A DNA stretch of 64,000 nucleotides. Source: Eubacteriales bacterium (lineage in GTDB: Bacteria; Bacillota; Clostridia; Lachnospirales; Lachnospiraceae). Within the stretch, counting starts at the first letter, position 1; every line of letters begins with the position of its first letter. The notes under the pieces are model-generated. The model saw only the letters and a program-made list of their open reading frames with translations, was not told the DNA's origin and made no database searches. Both the position numbers and the translations under genes were made by a program. Below are positions 17,210 through 25,575 of this stretch, in pieces. The DNA lies in the NCBI GenBank assembly GCA_030536555.1, contig JAUNPU010000003.1, positions 124,001 to 188,000 of the forward strand. The letters run 5' to 3'.

Positions 17210-18310
17210 CTATATGTATAAGATATTTTCTTCGGTTTCCAGATCAAAGAGCTTCACTTTGCTCATATCCGGATAGAGCCAGATTTTCTCATGGTTCTGT
17301 ACCTGACAGGACGGGGGCATCTTAGCACACACCGGTTCTCCGATGATCTCGCCGTGCAGCAGAACCTCTGCGCCGAGTCCTTCACGAACCATGACATTCA
17401 TCTGCAGTCTGCAGGTTTCGCTGCCATCCTCATGAAGATCTTCCGGGCGGATTCCCAGCATCAGCTCTTTGCCAAGATAACCTTTTTCCTGAAGCCGGCG
17501 CTCCAGAATCTTTGAAATTGCAAGACGATATTCCCCACATTTCAGTATCGCCTGCTCCCCTTCCCTGGTCACAAGGACCTTCAGAAAATTCATCGCCGGT
17601 GAGCCGATGAAGCCGGCCACAAACTGATTGACCGGATTGTTGTAAAGCTCGTTGGGCGATGCCACCTGTTGTATCACTCCCTCTTTCATCACCACGATGC
17701 GGTCTCCCAGAGTCATGGCTTCCACCTGATCGTGGGTCACATAGATGATGGTGGCTCCGAACTGCCGGTGAATCTTTGCCAGCTCCACACGCATCTGGGT
17801 TCTCAGCTTGGCATCCAGATTGGACAAAGGCTCGTCCATCAGAAACAGCTTCGGCTTTCTCACCAGCACGCTGCCGATGGCGACACGCTGCTTCTGCCCT
17901 CCGGACAGTGCATTGGGTTTCCGGTCCAGCAGATGGCTGATCTGCAGCAGCTCTGCCGCTTCCCGTACCCGCTTGTCAATCTCCGCCTTCTCCAGGTGAT
18001 TGACCCGAAGACCAAATGCCATATTTTCATAGACAGACATGTAAGGATACAATGCATAATTCTGGAACACCATGGAAAGTCCCCGCTCTCCCGGTTCCAG
18101 GAAGTTCGCCAGCTGATTGTCAATCCAGAGTTCCCCGGACGAGATGTCCTCCAGTCCCGCCACCATACGCAGGGTGGTGGATTTTCCACAGCCGGACGGC
18201 CCAACGAAAATGATGAATTCTCCATCCCTGATTTCCAGATTGAAATCCTTCACGGCCTGAAATCCGTTGGAGTAAGATTTGTTTACCGATACCAATGATA
18301 CATTTGCCAT
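17210..18310 (-). CDS. ugpC: UgpC-type ABC transporter ATP-binding protein
   Basis: A 366-residue MalK/UgpC-family ATPase. Walker A GPSGCGKST, Q-loop VFQNYALYPYM, signature ALSGGQKQRVAIG, Walker B LFLMDEPLSNLD and H-loop YVTHDQ are intact; the C-terminal third is a TOBE-type regulatory domain (LGIRPEDL). The ATG at 18310 (MANVSLVSVNKSY) has AAGGA nine bases upstream; an upstream ATG at 18469 would add 53 residues unlike the family. It is the first gene of the operon, which is unusual since the binding protein often comes first. Substrate assignment follows the neighbours. Confidence 0.92.
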   Translation of the reverse strand: MANVSLVSVNKSYSNGFQAVKDFNLEIRDGEFIIFVGPSGCGKSTTLRMVAGLEDISSGELWIDNQLANFLEPGERGLSMVFQNYALYPYMSVYENMAFGLRVNHLEKAEIDKRVREAAELLQISHLLDRKPNALSGGQKQRVAIGSVLVRKPKLFLMDEPLSNLDAKLRTQMRVELAKIHRQFGATIIYVTHDQVEAMTLGDRIVVMKEGVIQQVASPNELYNNPVNQFVAGFIGSPAMNFLKVLVTREGEQAILKCGEYRLAISKILERRLQEKGYLGKELMLGIRPEDLHEDGSETCRLQMNVMVREGLGAEVLLHGEIIGEPVCAKMPPSCQVQNHEKIWLYPDMSKVKLFDLETEENILYI

Positions 18311-18402
18311 GTTTGTTTTCCTTCTTTGTTTCGTGAAATTAGTCGAAATTCTCTGAACAATTGCAAATGTTATTTTATAGAATCTTCGTAAAATGAAAAA
18401 GA

Positions 18403-18445
18403 GGCATTTCGTAAAAGTCTCGTTAAAGAGCTTTTGCAAAATGCC
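18403..18445 (-). terminator. Terminator after the nucleotidyltransferase gene
   Basis: GGCATTTCGTAAAAG (18403-18417) pairs with CTTTTGCAAAATGCC (18431-18445) with two mismatches, and the minus-strand 3' side reads TCTTTTTCATTTT. It separates the toxin-antitoxin-like pair from the Ugp-like operon. Confidence 0.8.
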
Positions 18446-18465
18446 GGTGGGAATATTCAAATTTG

Positions 18466-19215
18466 TCATTGCGGTTTTGCTGCAGTTTCGATTGTTGAAT
18501 CAAAGTGGGATTTTTTTAATTGCTCCAGGATTTCATTGACGTTAGATTCCGTCGTAACTTTCGGATACTTTTGATCAAAATGAATAAGTGTTTCTTTTGA
18601 TTGCTGCTCTTCTATATTCACGGATTGATACACTGCCTCATAATTACCAGTCGTGAAAGCATCTTCGATGAATTTTTTTGAATGGGTGGGAAACTCAGAC
18701 CATCCACCGTACAAATTCTGTACTGCAGTTTCAATCTGCTCCCGTGTAATTGAAATTCCCTGTTTTTTATGCTCTGCTAATATTCCAATAATATCTGACA
18801 AATCATTCTTATACTTCCTTCCAGAGCGCAGCTTCATGGCAATCAGATATTCTGCTGAAATCGTGCGAATATGCAAAACATGAGAAAATGTTCGGTAATA
18901 TTTCGAATAAAACCTCAGATTTGGAGAATAAGACCCAGTACGCATAAAATCAGAATTTAGCCAACCGTTGGGCAAATGAAATCTGTCTCCGACATGATTA
19001 ATCGCACTTCTCATTGTAGAAGATGTCTGCATCACAACATCTATATCTGTAGTCATTTCGCGAAAACCATAATTTGCAAGAATTGCCGCCCCTCCAATCA
19101 AAATGATTTCTGCCGAAATTGCCGTTCCGTTTAATTTGCGAAATTCTTTCGCCAGTTCACGTAAATATATATCCAGATTTTCTTTTGTAAATACGCTAGC
19201 AGGATCAGACGACAT
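18466..19215 (-). CDS. DUF6036-like nucleotidyltransferase, putative toxin of an AbiE-like pair
   Basis: About 249 residues. The N-terminal part contains IGGAAILANYGF followed by TTDIDVV, which fits the hGG...DxD active site of the minimal nucleotidyltransferase superfamily. ISAEYLIAMKLRSGRKYKNDLSDI is the usual helix after the catalytic core (a Lys and two Asp), quoted here as the span near residues 120-143. The ATG at 19215 has GTGAGG upstream and overlaps the stop of the HTH gene by 11 bases; a GTG at 19227 is possible. Tight overlap with a regulator and this fold suggest an AbiEii-like or related type IV toxin-antitoxin pair; toxicity is inference. Confidence 0.8.
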   Translation of the reverse strand: MSSDPASVFTKENLDIYLRELAKEFRKLNGTAISAEIILIGGAAILANYGFREMTTDIDVVMQTSSTMRSAINHVGDRFHLPNGWLNSDFMRTGSYSPNLRFYSKYYRTFSHVLHIRTISAEYLIAMKLRSGRKYKNDLSDIIGILAEHKKQGISITREQIETAVQNLYGGWSEFPTHSKKFIEDAFTTGNYEAVYQSVNIEEQQSKETLIHFDQKYPKVTTESNVNEILEQLKKSHFDSTIETAAKPQ

Positions 19216-19777
19216 TGCGAACCTCACTTTCTACAATATTAAATCTCATAAACTCCGGAATCGATTCACGACACGAATCCTCTTTTATTTTTTCATCACC
19301 TGTGACAGCCGCTGCCGCAAGTACACTGGCTGGATATATGATTGTATCCAGTTTACAGCCGCGGAGATCATCATAATCTGTGCAAAGCGGCACTTGATTA
19401 AGACGGCTGAGATAGTCTAGCATTGCAAGCAAATACAGACTTTCACGATACCATTTTTTTTCATATTTCCGGCGAATCTCATTACTTTCCAGCAATTCAA
19501 TAATAAAACCAACATCTCCCAATTCCTTTACCTTATGGCAGACATTGCTCTTATAAAGTTCAAAGCTACTTCGCCTGGCAATATAAGGTTCCAGTAACAG
19601 TTCCATAGGGACCTCCAATTCTTTCGCAATTTTATAAATCGTTTCCGCAGAGCACTTCTCAAGCTGAGCTTTTCCACTGCATATATCATTTACCGTGGTA
19701 TACGGTACACCACTCTTTTTCGAAAGACGATATTTCGTAATATTCTTTTGATTCATTAACTCATTCAATACCATCAT
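19205..19777 (-). CDS. XRE-family HTH protein, putative antitoxin/regulator
   Basis: 190 residues. The N-terminus is a Cro/CI-type helix-turn-helix (KYRLSKKSGVPYTTVNDICSG, within residues 15-36) with the typical E(T)IYKIAKELEVPMEL follow-on. The C-terminal 110 residues are a helical domain, probably the partner-binding part. Translation overlaps the nucleotidyltransferase gene. The promoter carries a perfect palindrome between -35 and -10, so autorepression is likely. AGGAAGG lies six bases from the first ATG. Confidence 0.85.
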   Translation of the reverse strand: MMVLNELMNQKNITKYRLSKKSGVPYTTVNDICSGKAQLEKCSAETIYKIAKELEVPMELLLEPYIARRSSFELYKSNVCHKVKELGDVGFIIELLESNEIRRKYEKKWYRESLYLLAMLDYLSRLNQVPLCTDYDDLRGCKLDTIIYPASVLAAAAVTGDEKIKEDSCRESIPEFMRFNIVESEVRNVV

Positions 19778-19797
19778 CTTCTACCTTCCTTTGGTTA

Positions 19798-19826
19798 TAT
19801 TATATCGGTTGACCGATATAGTGTCA
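19798..19826 (-). promoter_or_regulatory. Consensus sigma-A promoter with palindromic operator
   Basis: Minus strand: -35 TTGACA (19821-19826), spacer of exactly 17, -10 TATAAT (19798-19803), both perfect. The spacer holds ATATCGGT-TG-ACCGATAT on the plus strand (19801-19818), a perfect inverted repeat with a 2-base centre, probably the operator for the XRE protein whose gene starts 21 bases downstream. Confidence 0.9.
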
Positions 19827-19866
19827 AGGAAGATGCATGTAAATTATTTCATTTCATATTTTAATC

Positions 19867-19912
19867 TTTATTCGTGCAAATCATTGTTTTATTCGTGCAA
19901 ATATCATATAAT
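19867..19912 (+). promoter_or_regulatory. Promoter with direct repeats for the orphan antitoxin
   Basis: -10 TATAAT at 19907-19912 and -35 TTGTTT at 19884-19889 with a 17-base spacer. TTTATTCGTGCAAAT occurs twice, at 19867-19881 and 19888-19902, bracketing and overlapping the -35, and could be operator half-sites for the RelB/DinJ protein. Confidence 0.65.
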
Positions 19913-19943
19913 AGCTATATAAATCAAGAAAGGCGGTGATGAC

Positions 19944-20213
19944 ATGTCCAGTTCTACTACAAATATCAGTATTCGTATGGATTCTGATTTGAAAGCGCAG
20001 GCCGATGCACTGTTTTCAGAACTTGGTATGAATCTCTCTACAGCGTTCAATATTTTTGTGCGCCAGTCGCTTCGTGAGGGAAGGATTCCTTTTGAAATTT
20101 CGCTGAATAAAGAAACCCTCTCCGCTCTTAAAGAGGCAGAAAGGATTGCGAAAGACCCTTCCGTGAAAGGTTACACTGATTTGGACGAGTTATTCGCAGA
20201 CTTAAAGAAATGA
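19944..20213 (+). CDS. RelB/DinJ-family antitoxin without adjacent toxin
   Basis: 89 residues. The N-terminal NISIRMDSDLKAQADALFSE is a ribbon-helix-helix DNA-binding unit as in DinJ/RelB; the C-terminal part has PFEISLNKETLSALKEAE and the acidic GYTDLDELFADLKK that normally wraps a YafQ/RelE toxin. A strong site (AAAGGCGGTG) precedes the ATG. A RelE/YafQ toxin gene is expected a few bases downstream, but the next gene, 13 bases on, is convergent and encodes an ATPase. So this is an orphan antitoxin, or its toxin has been lost. Confidence 0.88.
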   Translation: MSSSTTNISIRMDSDLKAQADALFSELGMNLSTAFNIFVRQSLREGRIPFEISLNKETLSALKEAERIAKDPSVKGYTDLDELFADLKK

Positions 20214-20226
20214 AAAACAGCTATCA

Positions 20227-20967
20227 TCAAACATCCTCCAACAACTTCCGAAGCAGAACTTCCCGGTGATTCAAAAACATCTCCATAACCTGATAACTTT
20301 CCGTCTCCTCATACCTGCAGCGATGAAGCTTTCCGTCATCGAATGAAATAATATCCGCCCCCGGTATCCCCAACAAAATCGGAGAATGTGTCGCAATGAT
20401 AAACTGCGCCCCAAGTTTTGCCATTTTCGCCAGCTGAATCAGCAATGTAAGCTGTCTTTGCGGAGACAGGGCTGCCTCCGGCTCATCCATGATGAAGATA
20501 CCGTCATCCTGAAAGGACTGAAAATAAGCAAGAAAGCTTTCTCCGTGAGACTGTTCGTGCAGGGATTTCCCGCCGTATCTTGCATAGTAAATCTCTTTCA
20601 GGTCCCCGTCCCGGTAATCCTCCATCTTGCTTGCCACATTGAAAAAGCTTTCTGCCCGGAAGAAGTAATTGGACTTCGGTCGGCGGTAACCTTTCGTCAT
20701 GCGAATTGCCCGGCTCAGCTCCGACACATCATCATAAGTGCTGAACCGGTAATTAATGGTGCCGCCTTCCGGATTGAATCCATACGCAACCGCAATCGCC
20801 TCCAGCAGCGTGGACTTTCCAGTTCCGTTTTCACCAACAAAAAACGTAATATTCCGCTGAAATTCCAGCTTTTTCAGTGAACGTATGACCGGAATTTCAC
20901 TAAGATAAGAGCTTTTCTCAACCTGGCTCCAGTCAATCTGGACGCTTTGAATAAAACGGTCGTTCAT
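20227..20967 (-). CDS. Predicted AAA-type ATPase (SMC/ABC-like)
   Basis: 246 residues. Walker A is GENGTGKSTLLEAI; HEQSHGESFLAYF looks like the ABC signature region; Walker B and the following loop read IFIMDEPEAALSP; ATHSPILLGIPG is the switch/H-loop. This arrangement is that of the short COG3910-like predicted ATPases related to SMC/RecF and OLD families. No nuclease domain is attached. GGAGG is six bases from the ATG. Function unknown; it lies in an accessory stretch next to toxin-antitoxin genes. Confidence 0.85.
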   Translation of the reverse strand: MNDRFIQSVQIDWSQVEKSSYLSEIPVIRSLKKLEFQRNITFFVGENGTGKSTLLEAIAVAYGFNPEGGTINYRFSTYDDVSELSRAIRMTKGYRRPKSNYFFRAESFFNVASKMEDYRDGDLKEIYYARYGGKSLHEQSHGESFLAYFQSFQDDGIFIMDEPEAALSPQRQLTLLIQLAKMAKLGAQFIIATHSPILLGIPGADIISFDDGKLHRCRYEETESYQVMEMFLNHREVLLRKLLEDV

Positions 20968-20999
20968 CGGATTCCTCCACTTTCAAATAATCTTCTTCA

Positions 21000-21731
21000 T
21001 TACACCGGCTTTCTCACCTTCACCAGCAGCATCATCGGTCTTCGCAGTTCATCTTTCATCCCGGGAATATCCATCATCTCTTTCGGCGGTTCCGCCTCTT
21101 GCACCGCCTCAATCACGAAACCGCATTGCAGCAGCCCCATCAGAATCTGTGTCAGAGTATGATGCTGCTTGGTGACCTCACACCCCAGAAAATGAGTCTT
21201 GCGCTCCCCCGGCCGATAATAATCATCAATCGCCCAGTAGAGCGGTTTTTCCTCCGAATCGTACACCCAGTCCTGCCCGATTCCAGCCGTAAATACCGGA
21301 TGTTCGATATTGAAAATAAACTCGCCGCCCGGCTTCAAGGTGTGGTAAACCTGTGTATATACTTCATTCAAATCCGCAATATAATGAAGCACCAGATTGG
21401 AAACCACAAGGTCCCAGCTGCACTCCGGATAGTCGTACTCGTCCACCCCACACACCTGGTAAGTAATGTGTTCATCCGCGTTGCGTACTTTTGCCTTCGC
21501 AATCATCTTTTCACTTAAGTCCAGTCCCAGAACCTGCGCCGCTCCCTGCTCTGCAGCATACTTGCAATGCCAGCCATAACCACAGCCCAGATCCAGCACC
21601 GATTTGCCGGAAAGCTCCGGAAATAACGGCTGCAGCTGGTGCCACTCTCCCGCACCGGAAAGTCCCTGCTTGCTGCGGGACATCTGCGCATACTGTTCAA
21701 AAAACAGATTGTTATCATAAATAGAATCCAT
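21000..21731 (-). CDS. Class I SAM-dependent methyltransferase
   Basis: 243 residues with the UbiE/COQ5-like fold. Motif I is VLDLGCGYGWH, post-I LGLDLSEKMI, and WDLVVSNLVLHYI is motif IV/V. The C-terminal part with YYRPGERKTHF and LLQCGFVIEAVQE is typical of small-molecule methyltransferases of this type. AGAGGAATACAGGT precedes the ATG. No substrate evidence; it follows the ATPase start by 32 bases and may be in its transcript. Confidence 0.88.
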   Translation of the reverse strand: MDSIYDNNLFFEQYAQMSRSKQGLSGAGEWHQLQPLFPELSGKSVLDLGCGYGWHCKYAAEQGAAQVLGLDLSEKMIAKAKVRNADEHITYQVCGVDEYDYPECSWDLVVSNLVLHYIADLNEVYTQVYHTLKPGGEFIFNIEHPVFTAGIGQDWVYDSEEKPLYWAIDDYYRPGERKTHFLGCEVTKQHHTLTQILMGLLQCGFVIEAVQEAEPPKEMMDIPGMKDELRRPMMLLVKVRKPV

Positions 21732-21772
21732 ACCTGTATTCCTCTTTCTTCTGATTATTTATCTGCTGGCTT

Positions 21773-22516
21773 TTAGCCCCGGAAAAATCTCCGGAACGCC
21801 CTCGCCATCTGTGCTGCATCCTTTTCCGCATAATAGAAATGTCCGGAATGAGGCAGCAGCCAGCACTTTATATGGTCATTTCCCTTGAGATATTTTACCG
21901 CGGAAAGTGCCACCAGCTCATCCTCCTTCGACTGGAACACAAAGCAGGAAATCGAAATTTCTTTTATCTTTTTCCGCGTAGATCTGATCTCTGCAAACAG
22001 TGCCAGGTAGTTGGGAATCCACTTTCCATATTTCCACAGGCGCCGATCCGGTGTGATGCTGTATGCATCTCTCGTAGCTGCAGCCACTGCGTCCCCATCA
22101 CTGATTTTATCAAAAATCACCCGCAGGGAATTAATCACGATGGTGGATTTTAGCGTCGCCCGAAGTGGCACATTGATCAGAAAAAGTCGTTCAATCCTGC
22201 GCTGCTGCAACGCCTCATTGATTGCAAACAATGTCCCCATAGAGTGCGCCACCATGTAAACATGCTCATATCGTCTGCACAGTTCTTCGGTCAGATGATG
22301 AACCTGTCCTTTCCACTGGTCCATTGTTGCAGTAGCGAAATCATCTGCCGTTCCCCCGTGACCGGCCAGCAGAATATTGTAAATGGACCAGTCCTCCGGT
22401 ACTTCCTCCACCAATCCCAGTCGGGTGAAGTGGTCCGGAGTTCCAAGAATCCCATGAATGAACAGAACCGCCGTGTTGCTTTCAGGCAGTTCCCGGATAT
22501 ATTGCTGATGCTTCAT
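21773..22516 (-). CDS. Alpha/beta hydrolase, carboxylesterase-like
   Basis: 247 residues. The oxyanion region is LFIHGILGTPDHF, the nucleophile elbow AHSMG (Ser), and the likely acid and base are Asp in KEDELV and His in HSGHFYY near the C-terminus. This is the layout of carboxylesterase Est30/monoacylglycerol lipase-like enzymes. No signal peptide. GGAGG lies six bases before the ATG. It begins 30 bases after the large hypothetical protein gene. Confidence 0.86.
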   Translation of the reverse strand: MKHQQYIRELPESNTAVLFIHGILGTPDHFTRLGLVEEVPEDWSIYNILLAGHGGTADDFATATMDQWKGQVHHLTEELCRRYEHVYMVAHSMGTLFAINEALQQRRIERLFLINVPLRATLKSTIVINSLRVIFDKISDGDAVAAATRDAYSITPDRRLWKYGKWIPNYLALFAEIRSTRKKIKEISISCFVFQSKEDELVALSAVKYLKGNDHIKCWLLPHSGHFYYAEKDAAQMARAFRRFFRG

Positions 22517-22546
22517 CTGCGACCTCCATGTCCGGCAGTATGATGA

Positions 22547-24412
22547 TCACTGCTGCTCCTTTTCCAGCAGTTCCAAAAGCTCATATACTCTGGCTTTTGT
22601 AAGCTCCGCAGCTTTCAGATTTCTCACCATCGGCTGCATGGAACCACCTTCAAATTCAGCTGCTTCCTCCTGCACCGCCTGATCTTTCCGATTGATCCAT
22701 TCACGCTCTTCTATGGTGAGACTTGCCATCTCCTCTTCCTCCAGAATCTGCTTCAATGCGTCCCAGATACTGTTCAATGCATAGTCCCAGGTGGAATACA
22801 GCTCATACGATTTCTTATTATAATCTGTCTGTGACAACGGTTCATTTTCCAGCGTCTTCTCCAGCGAAGCCGCCAGATTTTCCTGACAGGACACCAGCTC
22901 TTTGGTGCGCTTTATGATATCATAACCACGGAAACCACACTCCCTGGCGGCATTATACAAGCCCCAGAAAGGAAGCTTCGTCTCCTCGGTCTGAGAGAGA
23001 TCATAAAATCCCACCCAGCTTCGATAAGCCTCCGGCAGCTCTGCAAGTGGTGCTCCCGGCAGGTAGATCAGGATCTCCTCTGTGCCAGCCAGACCATAGG
23101 CTTCCGTGTAACAAAAGCGCATCTCATTGACGATTTCCTCCGTTCCCGGCTCCTTCTCATAGCGGATATCCTGAATCTGCATGGAATAGGTATATGCATT
23201 CACCTGCACCGGTTCCAGAAAGGTTCCACTGAAGTCACACTGATACCGGGTCCCATTTGAATAGCCGTCCCCGGCGTCGCCCATATCACTGTCGTAATAT
23301 ACTCCGGAGAACTCGCCGTGGGAATCAATCCGTAACTGCGTCTGCCAGCCACCTGCACCACTCTCGAAAGTAAACGATACATTTGCAAAATTGGCGAAAG
23401 GAAGTGATTCTTTTGCTGATTGAGACGACCTGGACTCCTCCACAGCCTCCATCGTAATCGCCACCAGGTCCGTCTGCCCGCCATCATCCTTCTGCTGTCC
23501 CAGGTCGATTCTGCACTGATTTTCTCCAATTTCACGACTCCAGCATATGGTTGTATGGTAAGCTCTCGCTTTGCCTGGCTCATCCTGCACCTGATTTTTC
23601 ACCGCATCCTGCTCATAAGTTTCTGTAAATTCTTCATAGAGCTGATCCTGATGTTCGCAGCCGCCAGCCAGAAGCGAAGCAAGCCCCATTACCTGCTTCC
23701 ACTCGCCCTTCCCAATGGAGCTTCCTACTCCGTATTTGTCATTGGCAGACGGCATGAAGCTCATATGCAGCCGCCTCTTTTTATCGTCTTCCGTACTCAG
23801 AATGAAGGCTTTGATCTGCCCTCCCTCATCCTGCATCGTAAACACTGTCCGGTTCCCTTCCCACTGCTCTTCCTTGGCAATCGTCCAGGCAAGTCCCGCA
23901 TCCCCGACTGCTTTCTCCAGCTCAGAGGCTTCCAGCGGATAGACCGGCTGAGGCAGATATTCCCTCTGATACGTCAGCGTCTGAATCCCATCTATCTTCG
24001 CCACGTGAAACCTTGCATTTTCGTCGTAGGTAATTTTCGATGTGAAATCAATCGCATATCCCAGCTTACTGCTGTAGCCGAGAACGCTCGCTGCAACCCT
24101 GTCACCATTCACAAACAGCAGGTGTACCATGCCCTCATTGATATCATTTTCCCTGATATCGACACTGGAAAATCCGATGATTTCCTCAATCTCTTTCTTA
24201 CTCTGATACGGGCCAAAGGTGTACAATGTATCCCACACAAACGGGACAATATCATTGAGAAATACCGTATCGCTGTTAACGGATTTAACGGACTTCGCCA
24301 GCTTGCGATTGTTCCTAAATACAACTGGATTTCCTATGAAGAAAAGCACCGCCATTGCAGCTGACAACAGGCAAATCAATCCGATAACAGCCCGTTTTGT
24401 ATGATTTTTCAT
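22547..24412 (-). CDS. Large hypothetical membrane-anchored extracellular protein
   Basis: 621 residues. One hydrophobic segment near residues 8-27 (AVIGLICLLSAAMAVLFFIG) works as a signal anchor; there is no lipobox cysteine. The remainder is a mixed alpha/beta soluble region with no motif I recognise; the last 100 residues are helical and Glu-rich (coiled-coil-prone). GGGAGG lies six bases before the ATG. It precedes the alpha/beta hydrolase gene and follows the Mbeg1-like lipase gene. I infer a cell-surface role only. Confidence 0.75.
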   Translation of the reverse strand: MKNHTKRAVIGLICLLSAAMAVLFFIGNPVVFRNNRKLAKSVKSVNSDTVFLNDIVPFVWDTLYTFGPYQSKKEIEEIIGFSSVDIRENDINEGMVHLLFVNGDRVAASVLGYSSKLGYAIDFTSKITYDENARFHVAKIDGIQTLTYQREYLPQPVYPLEASELEKAVGDAGLAWTIAKEEQWEGNRTVFTMQDEGGQIKAFILSTEDDKKRRLHMSFMPSANDKYGVGSSIGKGEWKQVMGLASLLAGGCEHQDQLYEEFTETYEQDAVKNQVQDEPGKARAYHTTICWSREIGENQCRIDLGQQKDDGGQTDLVAITMEAVEESRSSQSAKESLPFANFANVSFTFESGAGGWQTQLRIDSHGEFSGVYYDSDMGDAGDGYSNGTRYQCDFSGTFLEPVQVNAYTYSMQIQDIRYEKEPGTEEIVNEMRFCYTEAYGLAGTEEILIYLPGAPLAELPEAYRSWVGFYDLSQTEETKLPFWGLYNAARECGFRGYDIIKRTKELVSCQENLAASLEKTLENEPLSQTDYNKKSYELYSTWDYALNSIWDALKQILEEEEMASLTIEEREWINRKDQAVQEEAAEFEGGSMQPMVRNLKAAELTKARVYELLELLEKEQQ

Positions 24413-24475
24413 AGAATTCCTCCCTTTTGATTCCGATGAAGCTGACTTCTAAAACAGTTGATGGAACAGCTTGTA

Positions 24476-25573
24476 TTATGTTCGTCCATACTCGTCCTTT
24501 ATGCTTTCTCTTGCACTTTTAATCAGCAGCGAAATCGCCTGAGTGATAAGCTTTCGGGTATTATCATCCAGATTGATTGTCGATGAAAGGATTGATTTTA
24601 CCGTATCAAACCAGTTCGCTTCCATATCGTTGAAGGTATTGGCATTGGTCTGGGCAACGACATCATACATGGTATCAATGAGCGTTTCCCGCTGCACTGC
24701 ATCCATATCTGCCACCCATTTTTTCAGTGTCTGATCGATAAATCTGCTGCTGTTGGTTACCTGATCAAGATACAGGAAATGATCCCGCTCCACTTCCCAC
24801 GAATAGATATCGTGCTGCATAAATCCGCTTTTCTGGGCACTCTTTACGATGGTGTAGGTCTCTTCATGCTCCAGCAGCATCCCCACAATCGAGGACTGAG
24901 GGACAAAGGTAACCGCCCGGTCCCGAATACTGCGATACTGTCCGGTCTTCAATACCTTCTCATCAAATCCGGGGCCATCAAAATTATAGACCGAGATAAG
25001 CCTGTCCTGAATCTCCTTGCGGCAAAATGCAGCCGCATACACAGCCAGATTGCCTCCCTTGGAGTGTCCGCCCAGTATAATATCACCGTGGAGCAGCGGG
25101 GCGATGTGCTCCAGATATTCCACCGCCTGCTCCTGCGCCGGAACCGGACTCATGAAGCTCATATTGAAATCTTCCTTCCACCCGATGAGGGTATTGTCTG
25201 TCCCTCGAAAAGAAATATAATTCAGTCCCTCTGCCACTCTCACTGCCACAGCCGAAAACTGCATCTGTGTCTTAGCATCGATCAGATTCACATAATTGCT
25301 CAATGTCATGCCGCAGAACCGGGTATTTTTCGATACCGCAGACAGCAGGTCCACGTCGTACTTCCACAGAACCTGCTGCTGGATATCCGGAACCGCCAGC
25401 AGCAGATTGGCGGCATTTTTAACCGTGATTGGCGTATCTGTCGCCTGCAGATTGATCTCGTCGAAAGGCGCATAAGAAAGCCGCGCCAGAACCAGACTGT
25501 CCAGCTCATTGAACGCAGCACTTTCCATGGACAGATCCCCGCGCCAGCGTATGTAATCAAAAATATTTTCCAT
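24476..25573 (-). CDS. Mbeg1-like (DUF2974) lipase-fold protein
   Basis: 365 residues. The core contains YISFRGTDNTLIGWKEDF and the nucleophile elbow GGHSKGGNLAVYAA, the hallmark of DUF2974/Mbeg1-like proteins of Firmicutes, which share the class 3 lipase fold. NFDGPGFDEKVL follows as usual. The C-terminal 70 residues are helical. No signal peptide, so it is probably cytosolic. It starts two bases after the EcsC-type gene stops, so the two are coupled. Confidence 0.87.
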   Translation of the reverse strand: MENIFDYIRWRGDLSMESAAFNELDSLVLARLSYAPFDEINLQATDTPITVKNAANLLLAVPDIQQQVLWKYDVDLLSAVSKNTRFCGMTLSNYVNLIDAKTQMQFSAVAVRVAEGLNYISFRGTDNTLIGWKEDFNMSFMSPVPAQEQAVEYLEHIAPLLHGDIILGGHSKGGNLAVYAAAFCRKEIQDRLISVYNFDGPGFDEKVLKTGQYRSIRDRAVTFVPQSSIVGMLLEHEETYTIVKSAQKSGFMQHDIYSWEVERDHFLYLDQVTNSSRFIDQTLKKWVADMDAVQRETLIDTMYDVVAQTNANTFNDMEANWFDTVKSILSSTINLDDNTRKLITQAISLLIKSARESIKDEYGRT

Positions 25574-25575
25574 AT

